This document shows positions 7,502-16,278 of a DNA stretch of 64,000 nucleotides, piece by piece. The notes below the pieces were generated by a model. It worked only from the letters and a program-made list of their open reading frames with translations, did not search any database and had not been told where the DNA came from. Within the stretch, counting starts at the first letter, position 1. The number at the start of each line of letters is the position of its first letter. The stretch is from Lentzea pudingi. GTDB taxonomy: Bacteria > Actinomycetota > Actinomycetes > Mycobacteriales > Pseudonocardiaceae. The DNA is taken from the NCBI RefSeq assembly GCF_014646255.1, contig NZ_BMNC01000002.1, forward strand, positions 680,140-744,139, written 5' to 3'. The position numbers and the translations under genes are program-made.

Positions 7502-9460
7502 ATGACTGACGACAAGGCCGCTCGGCGGCCGAAGTACCGGAACCTGCGGAAGACCGGGTATCGGCCGGTGGCCGGGAAGCCGGAGGGGGCCGAGGGGGTG
7601 CCGGAGCCTGGGAAGGGCACGCCGGAGCCTGGCGAAGGCACGTCGCAGCCTGGGAAGGGCACGCCGGGGCCTGAGAAGGACGCCGAGGCAGGCTCTCGCA
7701 GGGGTACCCCCGAGCCGGGAACCCCTGCGACTCAACCTACTCAGGAGGTCCGACAAGATCAGTCGGCGAGTGAGAAGCCCGCGAAGAGGCCGGCGAAGGC
7801 AGCGGACGCTCCCAAGCCCGTGAAAGCCGCGGACACGCCCAAGCCCGCCAAGGAGCCGGCGAAGCCCGCAGGCGGACCCAAGCCCGTGAAGGAGCCCGAA
7901 CCCGCCGCAGCCCCCGCTCCCCCCGCCAAGCCCGCCGAGGTCGTCGCCGCCACCCTCCCCCCGGCCTCCCCGTGGCAGGCCCCACCCCGCTACCCCGCCG
8001 CCGCGCCCGCCATGACCGCCCCCGGCGTCCCGTTCATGCCCTGGTGGCGCCCACCCACGACCGGCGCCCCCGGCAAGGCCATGATCGCGGGCCTCGCAGC
8101 GGGCCTCGGCGGAGCGTTCCTGGCCGTCCCGAACAACGGCGTCGGCTGGTTCCTCGCGGGGCTCGTGGGCGTCGGCGGTGTGCTGTTCTACGCGGGCAAG
8201 CCGACCGTCGAGCGGGCGCTGTGGCTGGCCGGTGCGCTGGCGTTCCTCGCGATGGGCTTCCTGCGGGCCGCGGAGTGGGTCTTCCCGTTGAGCCTGATGG
8301 CGTCGATGCTGTGCGGCTCGATCGCCATGGCCGGCGGCAAGACAGTGCGCGGGCTCGTGTTCGGGGCGTTGGGGGTCGGGCTCGGTGCGCTGCGGTCCAT
8401 CCCGTGGGTGTCCAAGGGGTTCCGGCGGCGCGGGCCGATCGGGATCCGGCCGTTCGTCTCCGTCGGTGTGGCGCTGGTGTTGCTGCTGGTCTTCGGGTCG
8501 TTGCTGGCCGGGGCGGACAAGGGCTTCAACGACTTCCTCGAAGGCCTGATCCCCGACCTCGACGTCGACGACTACGTGCAGCAGGCGTTCTTCGGGGTCG
8601 TCGCGGCGCTGGGGGCGCTGGGGGCCTGTTATCTCGTGGCGGCGCCGCCGGAGATCGACGAGGACGCCGAGGTGAAGCCGGGGTCGTTGCGGCTCAAGGA
8701 CTACGGGTTGCCCGTCGGCGTGCTCGTGGTGCTGTTCACCGGATTCGTGGGGACGCAGCTCGCGGTTCTGTTCGGTGGTGAGGCCTACGTGATGAAGACG
8801 GCGGGCGTGACGTTCGCCGAGTACGCGCGGTCCGGGTTCTGGCAGCTGCTGTGGGTCACCATCCTCACGCTCGGCGTGATCGCCGGAGTCGCGCGGTTCG
8901 CCGTGAAGAAGACGCAGCGGGATCAGTTGTGGCTGCGGGTTTTGCTGGGTTCGCTCGCTGTTCTCACACTTGTCATCGTCGCGAGTGCCTTGAGTCGCAT
9001 GTGGTTCTACCAGCAGGCGTACGGGTGGACGGTGCTGCGGCTGCTCGTCGCGTCGTGCGAGGTGTGGCTGGCCGTGGTGTACGTGATGGTGATCGCGAGC
9101 GGGATCTCGTTGCGCGCCAACTGGTTGCCGAAGGCGATCGTCGCCACCGGTGCCGCGTTCTTCCTCGCAGTGGTGGCGTTGAACCCCGAACGGGTGGTCG
9201 CCGACTACAACGTGTCGCGGTTCGAGGCGACGCAGAAGATCGACACGTACTACCTGTCGCAGCTGTCCGAGGACGCGGTGCCCGCATTGGTCAGGTTGCC
9301 GCAGCATGAACGCTCGTGTGCCTTGCGGTGGATGAAGAATCGCACGCCGGAGAAGGACTGGCGGGAGTGGAACCTCGCGCGCCACAACGCGAAGAAGTCA
9401 CTCGAAAGTGTTGCGGTGACTGAAGTCACCTGTGAGGGTGCATACTCGTTTGAGAGATAG
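7502..9460 (+). CDS. Multi-spanning membrane protein with Pro/Lys/Glu-rich cytosolic N-terminus (DUF4153/DUF4173-like)
   Basis: 652 aa from ATG 7502, preceded by GGGAGAGA. Residues 1-150 are low complexity: about four PEPGKGT-like heptads (from a 21-bp DNA repeat) followed by Lys-Pro-Ala-rich sequence. From residue about 190 there are about 11 hydrophobic segments, ending in a region containing ALSRMWFYQQAYGWT and LNPERVVADYNVSRFE that resembles the DUF4153/DUF4173 membrane family as I remember it. The last 90 residues are soluble. Function is unknown. It lies 92 nt after the histidine kinase on the same strand and could be co-regulated with it. Confidence 0.8.
   Translation: MTDDKAARRPKYRNLRKTGYRPVAGKPEGAEGVPEPGKGTPEPGEGTSQPGKGTPGPEKDAEAGSRRGTPEPGTPATQPTQEVRQDQSASEKPAKRPAKAADAPKPVKAADTPKPAKEPAKPAGGPKPVKEPEPAAAPAPPAKPAEVVAATLPPASPWQAPPRYPAAAPAMTAPGVPFMPWWRPPTTGAPGKAMIAGLAAGLGGAFLAVPNNGVGWFLAGLVGVGGVLFYAGKPTVERALWLAGALAFLAMGFLRAAEWVFPLSLMASMLCGSIAMAGGKTVRGLVFGALGVGLGALRSIPWVSKGFRRRGPIGIRPFVSVGVALVLLLVFGSLLAGADKGFNDFLEGLIPDLDVDDYVQQAFFGVVAALGALGACYLVAAPPEIDEDAEVKPGSLRLKDYGLPVGVLVVLFTGFVGTQLAVLFGGEAYVMKTAGVTFAEYARSGFWQLLWVTILTLGVIAGVARFAVKKTQRDQLWLRVLLGSLAVLTLVIVASALSRMWFYQQAYGWTVLRLLVASCEVWLAVVYVMVIASGISLRANWLPKAIVATGAAFFLAVVALNPERVVADYNVSRFEATQKIDTYYLSQLSEDAVPALVRLPQHERSCALRWMKNRTPEKDWREWNLARHNAKKSLESVAVTEVTCEGAYSFER
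7600..7680 (+). repeat. Four tandem copies of a 21-bp in-frame repeat
   Basis: Units begin near 7600, 7621, 7642 and 7663 and encode PEPGKGT, PEPGEGT, SQPGKGT and a diverged PGPEKD copy. The repeat keeps the frame of the membrane-protein gene, so copy number can vary without breaking the gene. Confidence 0.7.
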
Positions 9461-9524
9461 TCCGTTGCGTGGCTGTAAAGTTGCACGGCTACCGGTTGCC
9501 GAGAGGGTGAGAAGTGACGCTGAC

Positions 9525-12500
9525 GTGACGATTGCGGCTGAACCCGTTGTCCTTCGATCGATGTTCACTGCAGGCGAGGCGCCCACACCGCGCACCCTCC
9601 TGGACATCCTGCGCGCGAGTGCCGAGAAGCACCCGGACGCGCTGGCCGTCGACGACGGCACCACCGCGCTGACGTACCGCGCACTGATCACGGAAGTACT
9701 GGAACTCAAGGAAAAGCTCGCTGCCGAGGGCGTCGGGGTCGGCGACCGGGTCGGCATCCGCGTGCCCTCGGGCACCGTCGACCTCTACGTCTCGATCCTG
9801 GCGACCCTCGCGGCCGGCGCGGCCTACGTGCCGGTCGACTTCGAGGACCCGGACGAGCGTGCCGAGCTCGTTTTCGGTGAGGCGCAAGTGAGTGCCGTGC
9901 TCGGCGAGGGCCGTTCCCTCGTGCTGCACGGCACCACGCTCGGCGTCCCCGGCGAACCGGGTCTGGACAACGACGCGTGGATCATCTTCACGTCCGGTTC
10001 GACCGGTAAGCCCAAGGGCGTCGCGGTCACGCACCGCAGCGCCGCCGCGTTCGTGGACGCCGAGGCGAACCTGTTCCTGACCGACGAGCCGATCGGCCCG
10101 GAGGACCGGGTGCTGGCGGGGCTCTCCGTCGCGTTCGACGCCTCCTGCGAGGAGATGTGGCTCGCGTGGCGTTACGGCGCCTGCCTGGTGCCCGCGCCGC
10201 GCTCGCTGGTGCGCACGGGCATGGACCTGGGGCCGTGGCTGGTCGAGCAGGAGATCACCGTCGTCTCCACGGTGCCGACACTGGCCGCGCTGTGGCCCGT
10301 CGAGGCCCTGGACGACGTCCGGTTGCTCATCTTCGGCGGCGAGGCCTGCCCGCCCGAACTCGCTGAGCGGCTCGCCGTCCCCGGCCGCGAGGTCTGGAAC
10401 ACCTACGGCCCCACGGAGGCGACCGTCGTCGCCTGCGCCGCCCAGATGAGCGGCACGGGCCCCGTACGCATCGGCCTGCCGCTGGACGGCTGGGAACTCG
10501 TCGTGGTCGACCCCCAGGGCGAGGTCGTGCCCATGGGCGAGTCCGGCGAACTCGTGATCGGTGGCGTCGGCCTGGCCCGCTACCTGGACGAGGCCAAGGA
10601 CGCCGAGAAGTACGCGCCGCTGCCCTCGATGGGCTGGGACCGCGCGTACCGCAGCGGTGACATGGTCCGCGCCGAGCCGGAGGGCCTCGTCTTCCTCGGC
10701 CGCGCGGACGAGCAGATCAAGCTCGGCGGCCGGCGAATCGAACTGGGAGAGGTCGACGCGGCCCTCGCGGCGCTGCCCGGTATCGCCGGTGCGGCCGCTG
10801 CCGTGCGCACGACGCGCGGCGGCAACCAGATCCTCGTCGGCTATGTCGTCACAGACGGCGAGTTCGACCAGGACACCGCCATCGAGCAGCTGCGCACCGC
10901 ACTGCCGGCCGCGCTGGTGCCGTTGCTCGCGGTGGTCGAGACGCTGCCGACGCGCACGTCCGGCAAGGTCGACCGCGCCGCGCTGCCGTGGCCGCTCGAG
11001 TCGATGGACACCGCGGGAGTGGTGTTCTCGGGCGTCGAGGGCTGGCTCGCGGAGCAGTGGGCCGCGGTGCTCGGTTCCGGGCCTGCCTCCGAAGGCGCGA
11101 ACTTCTTCGCGTCCGGCGGCAGCTCACTCGGTGCCGCGCAACTCGTCTCGATGATCCGCACGCGTTACCCGAGCACGTCGGTCCAGGACGTCTACCAGAA
11201 CCCGACGCTCTACAAGCTGGCTCGCCGCCTGGAGTCGTACGGCGAGACGGCCGAGGTGCACGAGGTCGCGCCGACGCCGCGCTGGACCGGTGTCGTCCAG
11301 ACGCTGCTGATGATCCCGCTGCTCACCGTCTCCGGCGCGCGCTGGGTCGTGGCGCTGACGGCGCTGTCGAACGTGCTGGGCTGGACGTCCGTGTCGTGGT
11401 GGTGGGTCGCCGCGGGGTTCGTGGCGTTCCTGAGCCCGGCCGGCCGCCTCGCGATCTCCGCCGGTGGTGCGCGGTTGCTGCTGCGCGGCCTGAAGCCCGG
11501 TGAGTACCCGCGCGGTGGTTCCGTCCACTTGCGACTGTGGACCGCCGAGATGCTGGCGCAGATGTCCCGCGCCACCGAGCTGTCCGGTTCCTGGGTCACG
11601 CACTACGCGCGGGCGCTGGGCGCGAAGATCGGCGAAGGCGTCGACCTGCACTCGCTGCCGCCCGTCACGGGCATGCTCAAGGTCGGGCGCGGCGCCGCCG
11701 TCGAGCCCGAGGTCGACCTGTCCGGCTGGTGGCTGGATGGCGACCGGCTGCGCATCGGCCGCGTCCGGATCGGCGCGGGTGCCACGGTCGGTGCGCGCAG
11801 CACGTTGTTCCCCGGCGCGAAGATCGGCAAGAAGGCCGAGGTGGCGCCCGGTTCGGGTGTCCGCGGCTCCGTGCCGACCGGCCAGCGCTGGGCGGGCGTC
11901 CCGGCGATCCGCGAGGGCAAGGCGGCGCGGTCGTTCCCGTCCCGCCGTCCGGAGCGGTCGCGCTTCTGGAACCTCATGTACGGCTTCTCGTCCGGCCTGC
12001 TGGGCGCGTTGCCGCTGCTCGCGGCGGCCCCGGCCCTGCTCTACGTGCTGCGCCGCCCGGTCACGCTGACGTCGGCGCTGTGGGACGTCCCGGTCGCCTC
12101 CGCGATCTGGTTCGGCTCGTACGCGCTGATCGTGCTGGTCGCGGTGCGGCTGCTGGGCATCGGCATGCGCGAGGGCCACTACCCCGTGCACAGCCGCGTC
12201 GCGTGGGCGGCGTGGACGACCGAGCGGTTGATGAACAACGCGCGCACGGCCCTGTTCCCGCTGTACGCGTCGCTGTTCACGCCGGTGTGGCTGCGGCTGC
12301 TCGGCATGAAGGTCGGCCGCCACGTCGAGGCGTCCACGGTGGTCGCGCTGCCGAAGATGACCAGGGTGGGCGACGGCGCGTTCCTGGCCGACGACACGAT
12401 GGTCGCGACGTACGAGCTCGGCGGCGGCTGGCTGCGCATCGCCACCGCGCGAGTGGGCAAGCGGGCGTTCCTGGGCAACTCGGGCATGACCGCGCCCGGA

Positions 12501-13298
12501 CGCACCGTGCCGAAGGGCGGGCTCGTCGGCGTGCTGTCGGCGGCGCCGAAGCGGGCCAAGGCCGGGTCGTCGTACCTGGGCATGCCGCCGATGAAGCTGC
12601 CGCGCGCCGCCGAGGTGTCGGACCAGTCGCGCACGTTCGACCCGCCCAAGCACCTCATGTGGGCGCGGGCGCTGGTCGAGCTGTGCCGGTTCGTCCCGGT
12701 GATGCTGAACGTCGCCCTCGTCGTGCTGGTGCTGTTCGCGCTGAAGGAGTTCGGGCTCTGGGCCTCCGGCCTCGTGCTGCTGGGCGCCGGTGTGCTCGCC
12801 TGTCTCGTGGCCGTCGTCGCCAAGTGGACGCTCGTGGGCCGGTTCAAGGTCCGCGAGTACCCGCTGTGGTCGGCGTTCGTGTGGCGCAACGAGCTGGCGG
12901 ACACGTTCGTCGAGGTGCTCGCGGTGCCGTGGCTGATCGGGTTCTCCGGCGGCACGCCGATCATGAACCTGTGGCTGCGCTCGCTGGGCGCGTCCGTGGG
13001 CCGTGGCGTGTGGTGCGAGTCGTACTGGCTGCCCGAGGCCGACCTGGTGAAGCTGGGTGCCGGCGTTTCCGTCAACCGCGGCTGTGTCGTGCAGACGCAC
13101 CTGTTCCACGACCGGATCCTGCGGATGGACCGCGTGGAACTGGGCGCCGGTTCCACTTTGGGCCCGCACGGCATCGTGCTGCCCGGTGCGTCCATCGGTG
13201 CTCACACCACGATCGGACCCGCCTCGCTCGTCATGCGCGGAGAGGATGTACCGTCGGGAACCCGTTGGCTGGGCAACCCGATCTCCGCGTGGACATGA
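9525..13298 (+). CDS. pls: Pls/PosA-type single-module nonribosomal peptide synthetase (poly-amino-acid synthetase; lysine-like code)
   Basis: About 1257 aa from GTG 9525 (GTG 9507 and ATG 9432 are in-frame alternatives; GAGAAG lies 10 nt before 9525). Domain order: adenylation (about 20-515; IIFTSGSTGKPKG, NTYGPTEAT, C-terminal TSGKVDR), thiolation with GGSS (Ser about 533), then a membrane region of about six spans with three acyltransferase-like tandem domains containing left-handed beta-helix repeats (about 640-790, 870-1030, 1090-1250). This is the architecture of epsilon-poly-L-lysine synthetase. Aligning by eye to GrsA gives specificity residues D-A-E-S-I-G-T-V-V-K, close to the DAESIGSVCK that I recall for lysine in bacitracin synthetase. 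There is no condensation or thioesterase domain. Its stop overlaps the M1 peptidase start (ATGA). Confidence 0.88.
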   Translation: MTIAAEPVVLRSMFTAGEAPTPRTLLDILRASAEKHPDALAVDDGTTALTYRALITEVLELKEKLAAEGVGVGDRVGIRVPSGTVDLYVSILATLAAGAAYVPVDFEDPDERAELVFGEAQVSAVLGEGRSLVLHGTTLGVPGEPGLDNDAWIIFTSGSTGKPKGVAVTHRSAAAFVDAEANLFLTDEPIGPEDRVLAGLSVAFDASCEEMWLAWRYGACLVPAPRSLVRTGMDLGPWLVEQEITVVSTVPTLAALWPVEALDDVRLLIFGGEACPPELAERLAVPGREVWNTYGPTEATVVACAAQMSGTGPVRIGLPLDGWELVVVDPQGEVVPMGESGELVIGGVGLARYLDEAKDAEKYAPLPSMGWDRAYRSGDMVRAEPEGLVFLGRADEQIKLGGRRIELGEVDAALAALPGIAGAAAAVRTTRGGNQILVGYVVTDGEFDQDTAIEQLRTALPAALVPLLAVVETLPTRTSGKVDRAALPWPLESMDTAGVVFSGVEGWLAEQWAAVLGSGPASEGANFFASGGSSLGAAQLVSMIRTRYPSTSVQDVYQNPTLYKLARRLESYGETAEVHEVAPTPRWTGVVQTLLMIPLLTVSGARWVVALTALSNVLGWTSVSWWWVAAGFVAFLSPAGRLAISAGGARLLLRGLKPGEYPRGGSVHLRLWTAEMLAQMSRATELSGSWVTHYARALGAKIGEGVDLHSLPPVTGMLKVGRGAAVEPEVDLSGWWLDGDRLRIGRVRIGAGATVGARSTLFPGAKIGKKAEVAPGSGVRGSVPTGQRWAGVPAIREGKAARSFPSRRPERSRFWNLMYGFSSGLLGALPLLAAAPALLYVLRRPVTLTSALWDVPVASAIWFGSYALIVLVAVRLLGIGMREGHYPVHSRVAWAAWTTERLMNNARTALFPLYASLFTPVWLRLLGMKVGRHVEASTVVALPKMTRVGDGAFLADDTMVATYELGGGWLRIATARVGKRAFLGNSGMTAPGRTVPKGGLVGVLSAAPKRAKAGSSYLGMPPMKLPRAAEVSDQSRTFDPPKHLMWARALVELCRFVPVMLNVALVVLVLFALKEFGLWASGLVLLGAGVLACLVAVVAKWTLVGRFKVREYPLWSAFVWRNELADTFVEVLAVPWLIGFSGGTPIMNLWLRSLGASVGRGVWCESYWLPEADLVKLGAGVSVNRGCVVQTHLFHDRILRMDRVELGAGSTLGPHGIVLPGASIGAHTTIGPASLVMRGEDVPSGTRWLGNPISAWT

Positions 13299-14491
13299 GC
13301 TTCTCCGTACACCATTACGCGTTAGAGCTTGACTACAAGCCGCACTCCGCACGCCTTACCGGGCGTGCGGTGCTGCAGGCTTCCTGCAGCTCGCTGTCGT
13401 CGTTCTCGCTGTCCTTCGGTCCACTGCGGATCTCGAAGGTGCTGGTGAACGGCAGGCCCGCGCGCTACGGGCACGCCGGTGGCGTCCTGAACGTGCGTGC
13501 GGCCGTGCGAGGGGCTTTCACGGTCGACGTCCGGTACTCGGGCACGCCCAAGCCGATCTCGACGCCGGAATGGGGCGACCTCGGCTGGGACGAGCTCACC
13601 GACGGCTCGATCGTGGCCTCGCAGCCCATCGGGGCGCCGTCGTGGTTCCCGTGCCTCGACGAGCCGTGGTCGAAGGCCTCGTACCACCTGGAGGTGACGG
13701 CGCCGTCGCCGTACACCGTGGTGTGCAACGGGGTGCTGGTCGACGGCAAGGTCTCCGGCAGCACGACCCGGTGGACGTACTCGATGGCCGAACCGATGGC
13801 GACCTACCTCGCGACCGTCCAGATCGGACAGTACGTCGAGGCGCTGCCGGACGTGTGGGCACCCGCGCGGCTGCGTCGGCTGGTGGCGCACGACTTCGGC
13901 CGGCAGGACGCCATGATCGAGTTGTTCTCGTCGCTGTTCGGGCCCTACCCGTTCCCCCGGTACTCCGTCGTGGTGACCGACGACGCGCTCGACGTTCCCG
14001 TTGAGGCGCAAGGGTTGTCGACGTTCGGCGCCAACCACGTGGACGGGCGGCGCGGGTCGGAACGGCTGGTGGCGCACGAGTTGGCGCACCAGTGGTTCGG
14101 CAACTCGGTCGGCATCGCCGACTGGGAGCACATCTGGCTGAACGAGGGCTTCGCCTGCTACTCGGAATGGCTGTGGTCCGAGGCTTCCGGCGGCCGGTCC
14201 GCCGACGCCTGCGCGGCTGCGGCCAGGGATCTGTTGCGTCGCCAGCCGCAGAACCTCGTCATCGGACGCCCGCCGCGCGCGGACTGGTTCGACGACAGGG
14301 TCTACAAGCGAGGGGCGCTGACGTTGCACGCGTTGCGCCGCGAGATGGGCGACGACTCGTTCTTCGCGCTGCTGCGCGAGTGGTGCGCCCGCAACCGGCA
14401 CGGATCGGTGACGACCGAGGACTTCCTCCTGCTCGCCGGGCACCGCGACCTGCTCGACCGCTGGCTGTTCAAGCCCGAACTACCTCGCTAG
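13295..14491 (+). CDS. M1-family zinc metallopeptidase, candidate polymer-degrading partner of the synthetase
   Basis: 398 aa, shorter than typical M1 aminopeptidases because the C-terminal helical domain is absent. The zinc motif HELAHQW (H about 260) is followed by the third ligand glutamate in WLNEGFACY. The GxMEN exopeptidase motif region is replaced by VEAQGLSTFG, so substrate specificity may differ from ordinary aminopeptidases. There is no signal peptide. The start overlaps the synthetase stop by 4 nt, implying coupled expression. Streptomyces albulus degrades epsilon-poly-lysine with zinc aminopeptidases (Pld), so a role in self-protection or polymer turnover is the natural hypothesis. 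Its 3' end overlaps the convergent Nudix-type gene by 23 nt. Confidence 0.9.
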   Translation: MSFSVHHYALELDYKPHSARLTGRAVLQASCSSLSSFSLSFGPLRISKVLVNGRPARYGHAGGVLNVRAAVRGAFTVDVRYSGTPKPISTPEWGDLGWDELTDGSIVASQPIGAPSWFPCLDEPWSKASYHLEVTAPSPYTVVCNGVLVDGKVSGSTTRWTYSMAEPMATYLATVQIGQYVEALPDVWAPARLRRLVAHDFGRQDAMIELFSSLFGPYPFPRYSVVVTDDALDVPVEAQGLSTFGANHVDGRRGSERLVAHELAHQWFGNSVGIADWEHIWLNEGFACYSEWLWSEASGGRSADACAAAARDLLRRQPQNLVIGRPPRADWFDDRVYKRGALTLHALRREMGDDSFFALLREWCARNRHGSVTTEDFLLLAGHRDLLDRWLFKPELPR

Positions 14492-15113
14492 ACCACTTCC
14501 ACACCAGCGGCGGCCGGCCACCCTTGGGCAGCGCGGCCGCGTGTTCGCTGGTGCGCCCGAGTCCCGGCACGCGGTCCATCGTGCGGCCCAGGTTGGCCGG
14601 GTAGGGACGGTCGCCGGTCAGCGACTCGGTGACGTCGAGCGCCTGCGCCGTCGTGAACTCGGGTCCGAGCAGCCCCGCGGTGAACGGCACGTCGCGCCAG
14701 AGCTTGTCCGCGAGCAACGGCCGCGAGTCGGCGACGATCCGGTCGTGGTCGAAGGCCAGCGGGGGCACGGCGTCGAGCCTGGTCCAGACGGCCAGGTCGC
14801 CGGTCGCCCTGGTCACCGTGGCCCACAGCGCGATCGACAGCGTCGGCCCGCGCGGGTCACGCGACGGTTCGTCGAAGGTGGCGAGCTGGCCGGTCGCGGT
14901 CACCGACTCCTCGGTGAGGCCCAGCTTGCCCGTGACGGCCCTGGTGGTCGCGTCGCGCAGCCGTTCACCCCTGCCCAGCAGGACGCCGGGCAGTGCCAGC
15001 TCGCCCGCGAACGGCTCCTGTGCGCGCGGTGCGACCCCCACGAGCACCGCGCGTGCCTCCGGGTCAAACCGGAGCACGATCACGTCCACCGATACCAACG
15101 TCGACTCGATCAC
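14469..15113 (-). CDS. NrtR-like transcription regulator: degenerate Nudix domain plus winged helix
   Basis: 214 aa from GTG 15113 (family-like start VIESTLVSVDVIVLRF; the longer frame from 15182 has no homologous look). Residues 1-140 have the Nudix fold with LALPGVLLGRGERLRD, but the catalytic box REUxEExGU reads RAVTGKLGL: the metal-binding glutamates are lost. The C-terminus, with FTTAQALDVTESLTG and GGRPPLVWKW, matches the winged helix of NrtR-type regulators, in which a dead Nudix domain senses a nucleotide such as ADP-ribose. It is the last gene of the four-gene operon and overlaps the end of the PurA-like gene by 50 nt. It may bind the inverted repeat at 18269 (inference). Confidence 0.75.
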   Translation of the reverse strand: MIESTLVSVDVIVLRFDPEARAVLVGVAPRAQEPFAGELALPGVLLGRGERLRDATTRAVTGKLGLTEESVTATGQLATFDEPSRDPRGPTLSIALWATVTRATGDLAVWTRLDAVPPLAFDHDRIVADSRPLLADKLWRDVPFTAGLLGPEFTTAQALDVTESLTGDRPYPANLGRTMDRVPGLGRTSEHAAALPKGGRPPLVWKWSSEVVRA

Positions 15114-16278
15114 GTCGTGGATTGTCCCGCACCGCGTAGTCCGCCCTGGTCGGCCCCGCGCCGGTGACGAGCACGTCGACATCGAGCAGGGCCTCCAGGT
15201 ACGCGACGGGGTCGGACAGGTCTTCCAGGGTCGAACCGGTGGCGACCTTCAGGCCGTGAGCGTCCAGATGCGTCACCGCAAGGCCGTCGACACCCCCACA
15301 GCAGTCGACGGAGTAGCGCAGCAGGTTCGCGTCCAGGTGCCCGGCCCGCAACGCGCCCTGGAACTCGCCGGTGCCGTTGTGCCGCTCCGGGAACCTGGCG
15401 AGCACGTCAGGGTCCTCGGTCGGCAGCGGGCCGGCGCCGTGACGCGTCTGGTAGGTCCTGGTCACGCCGATCACCCGGGCCGGACGCCCTTGCAGCAGCT
15501 CACGGGCGTTGCGCGGCACGACTGTGGACCAGGTGGTGTGCGGGTGGAAGCCGTAGGTCTCGTCGAGGAGAACGCCTTGCGCGCCTTCGAAGACGACCCG
15601 TCCGGCGTCGAGCAGCCCTTCGTGGCCCTGCGTGATCCGGACGGCGTCCGCGAACGCTCCGTAGAGGCCGACCAGGTCGTCCACGCTCGGACCCTCACCG
15701 ATCAACGGCTCGTAGAACCGGCCGAGCGCGTCGAGCCGCTGCCTGAGCTGGTTGGGGTTCAGGCAGTCGCCGACGGTGGGAGCGGGGCCCGGTTCGCCGA
15801 GCACCCGCTGCCCCTCCACCACGTCCCCCTCGCGCGCCCCGGCGAGCAGCCCGTACCAGGCCGTCTCGCCGATCCCCTTCCCGCACGAGCCGTGCCGGTC
15901 GCCGCCCCTGGCCCTCTCCCTGGCCCGGTTCGCGGCGACGTGGAACGGCGTGGTGAGCAGCGCCTGGGCGTCGACCGACACCAGCGACAGCGGGTTCGCG
16001 ACGCCGAGCGCCTCCAGCTCACGTGACTCGGTCGCCAGCGCGATCGGCTCGACGAGCACGAACCGCGACAGCCAGGTCGGCACGCCCGCGAGCGTGCCCG
16101 ACCCGAACTGGCTGAAGGTGTGGTGCCGTCCGTCGGCGATCACGTTGTGCGCGGCCTGCGCTCCCCCGTTGAACCTGATGACGGTGGACACGCTCCCCTC
16201 CGCGCACAACGCGTCGACGACGGCCCCCTTGCCCTCGTCACCGAACCCCAGCCCGACGACGATCACGTGGTCGTTCAT
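15064..16278 (-). CDS. Divergent adenylosuccinate-synthetase (PurA) homologue
   Basis: 404 aa from ATG 16278. PurA landmarks are recognisable: GFGDEGKG with D14 and K17 (catalytic Asp kept, so not the PurZ Ser type), H44 in GGAQAAHNV replacing GGHNAGH, GSCGKGIGE, FEGAQGVLLDE, and QTRHGAGPLPTE, the aspartate-binding loop. The arginine-rich segment that in E. coli PurA reads TGRRRRTGWLD is GALRAGHLD, and the guanine-binding TKLD is THLD. Thus a GTP-dependent ligase joining aspartate (or an analogue) to a purine-like nucleotide is likely, with changed specificity. The 4-nt overlap with the VWA gene and its companions argue against housekeeping purine synthesis. Confidence 0.85.
   Translation of the reverse strand: MNDHVIVVGLGFGDEGKGAVVDALCAEGSVSTVIRFNGGAQAAHNVIADGRHHTFSQFGSGTLAGVPTWLSRFVLVEPIALATESRELEALGVANPLSLVSVDAQALLTTPFHVAANRARERARGGDRHGSCGKGIGETAWYGLLAGAREGDVVEGQRVLGEPGPAPTVGDCLNPNQLRQRLDALGRFYEPLIGEGPSVDDLVGLYGAFADAVRITQGHEGLLDAGRVVFEGAQGVLLDETYGFHPHTTWSTVVPRNARELLQGRPARVIGVTRTYQTRHGAGPLPTEDPDVLARFPERHNGTGEFQGALRAGHLDANLLRYSVDCCGGVDGLAVTHLDAHGLKVATGSTLEDLSDPVAYLEALLDVDVLVTGAGPTRADYAVRDNPRRDRVDVGIGGRDRAPV

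Noticed and set aside
11124..13352. Minus-strand open frame of 742 codons opposite the synthetase
   Set aside because: Gln/Arg/His-rich shadow sequence without any family pattern; the plus strand has clear adenylation and acyltransferase motifs.
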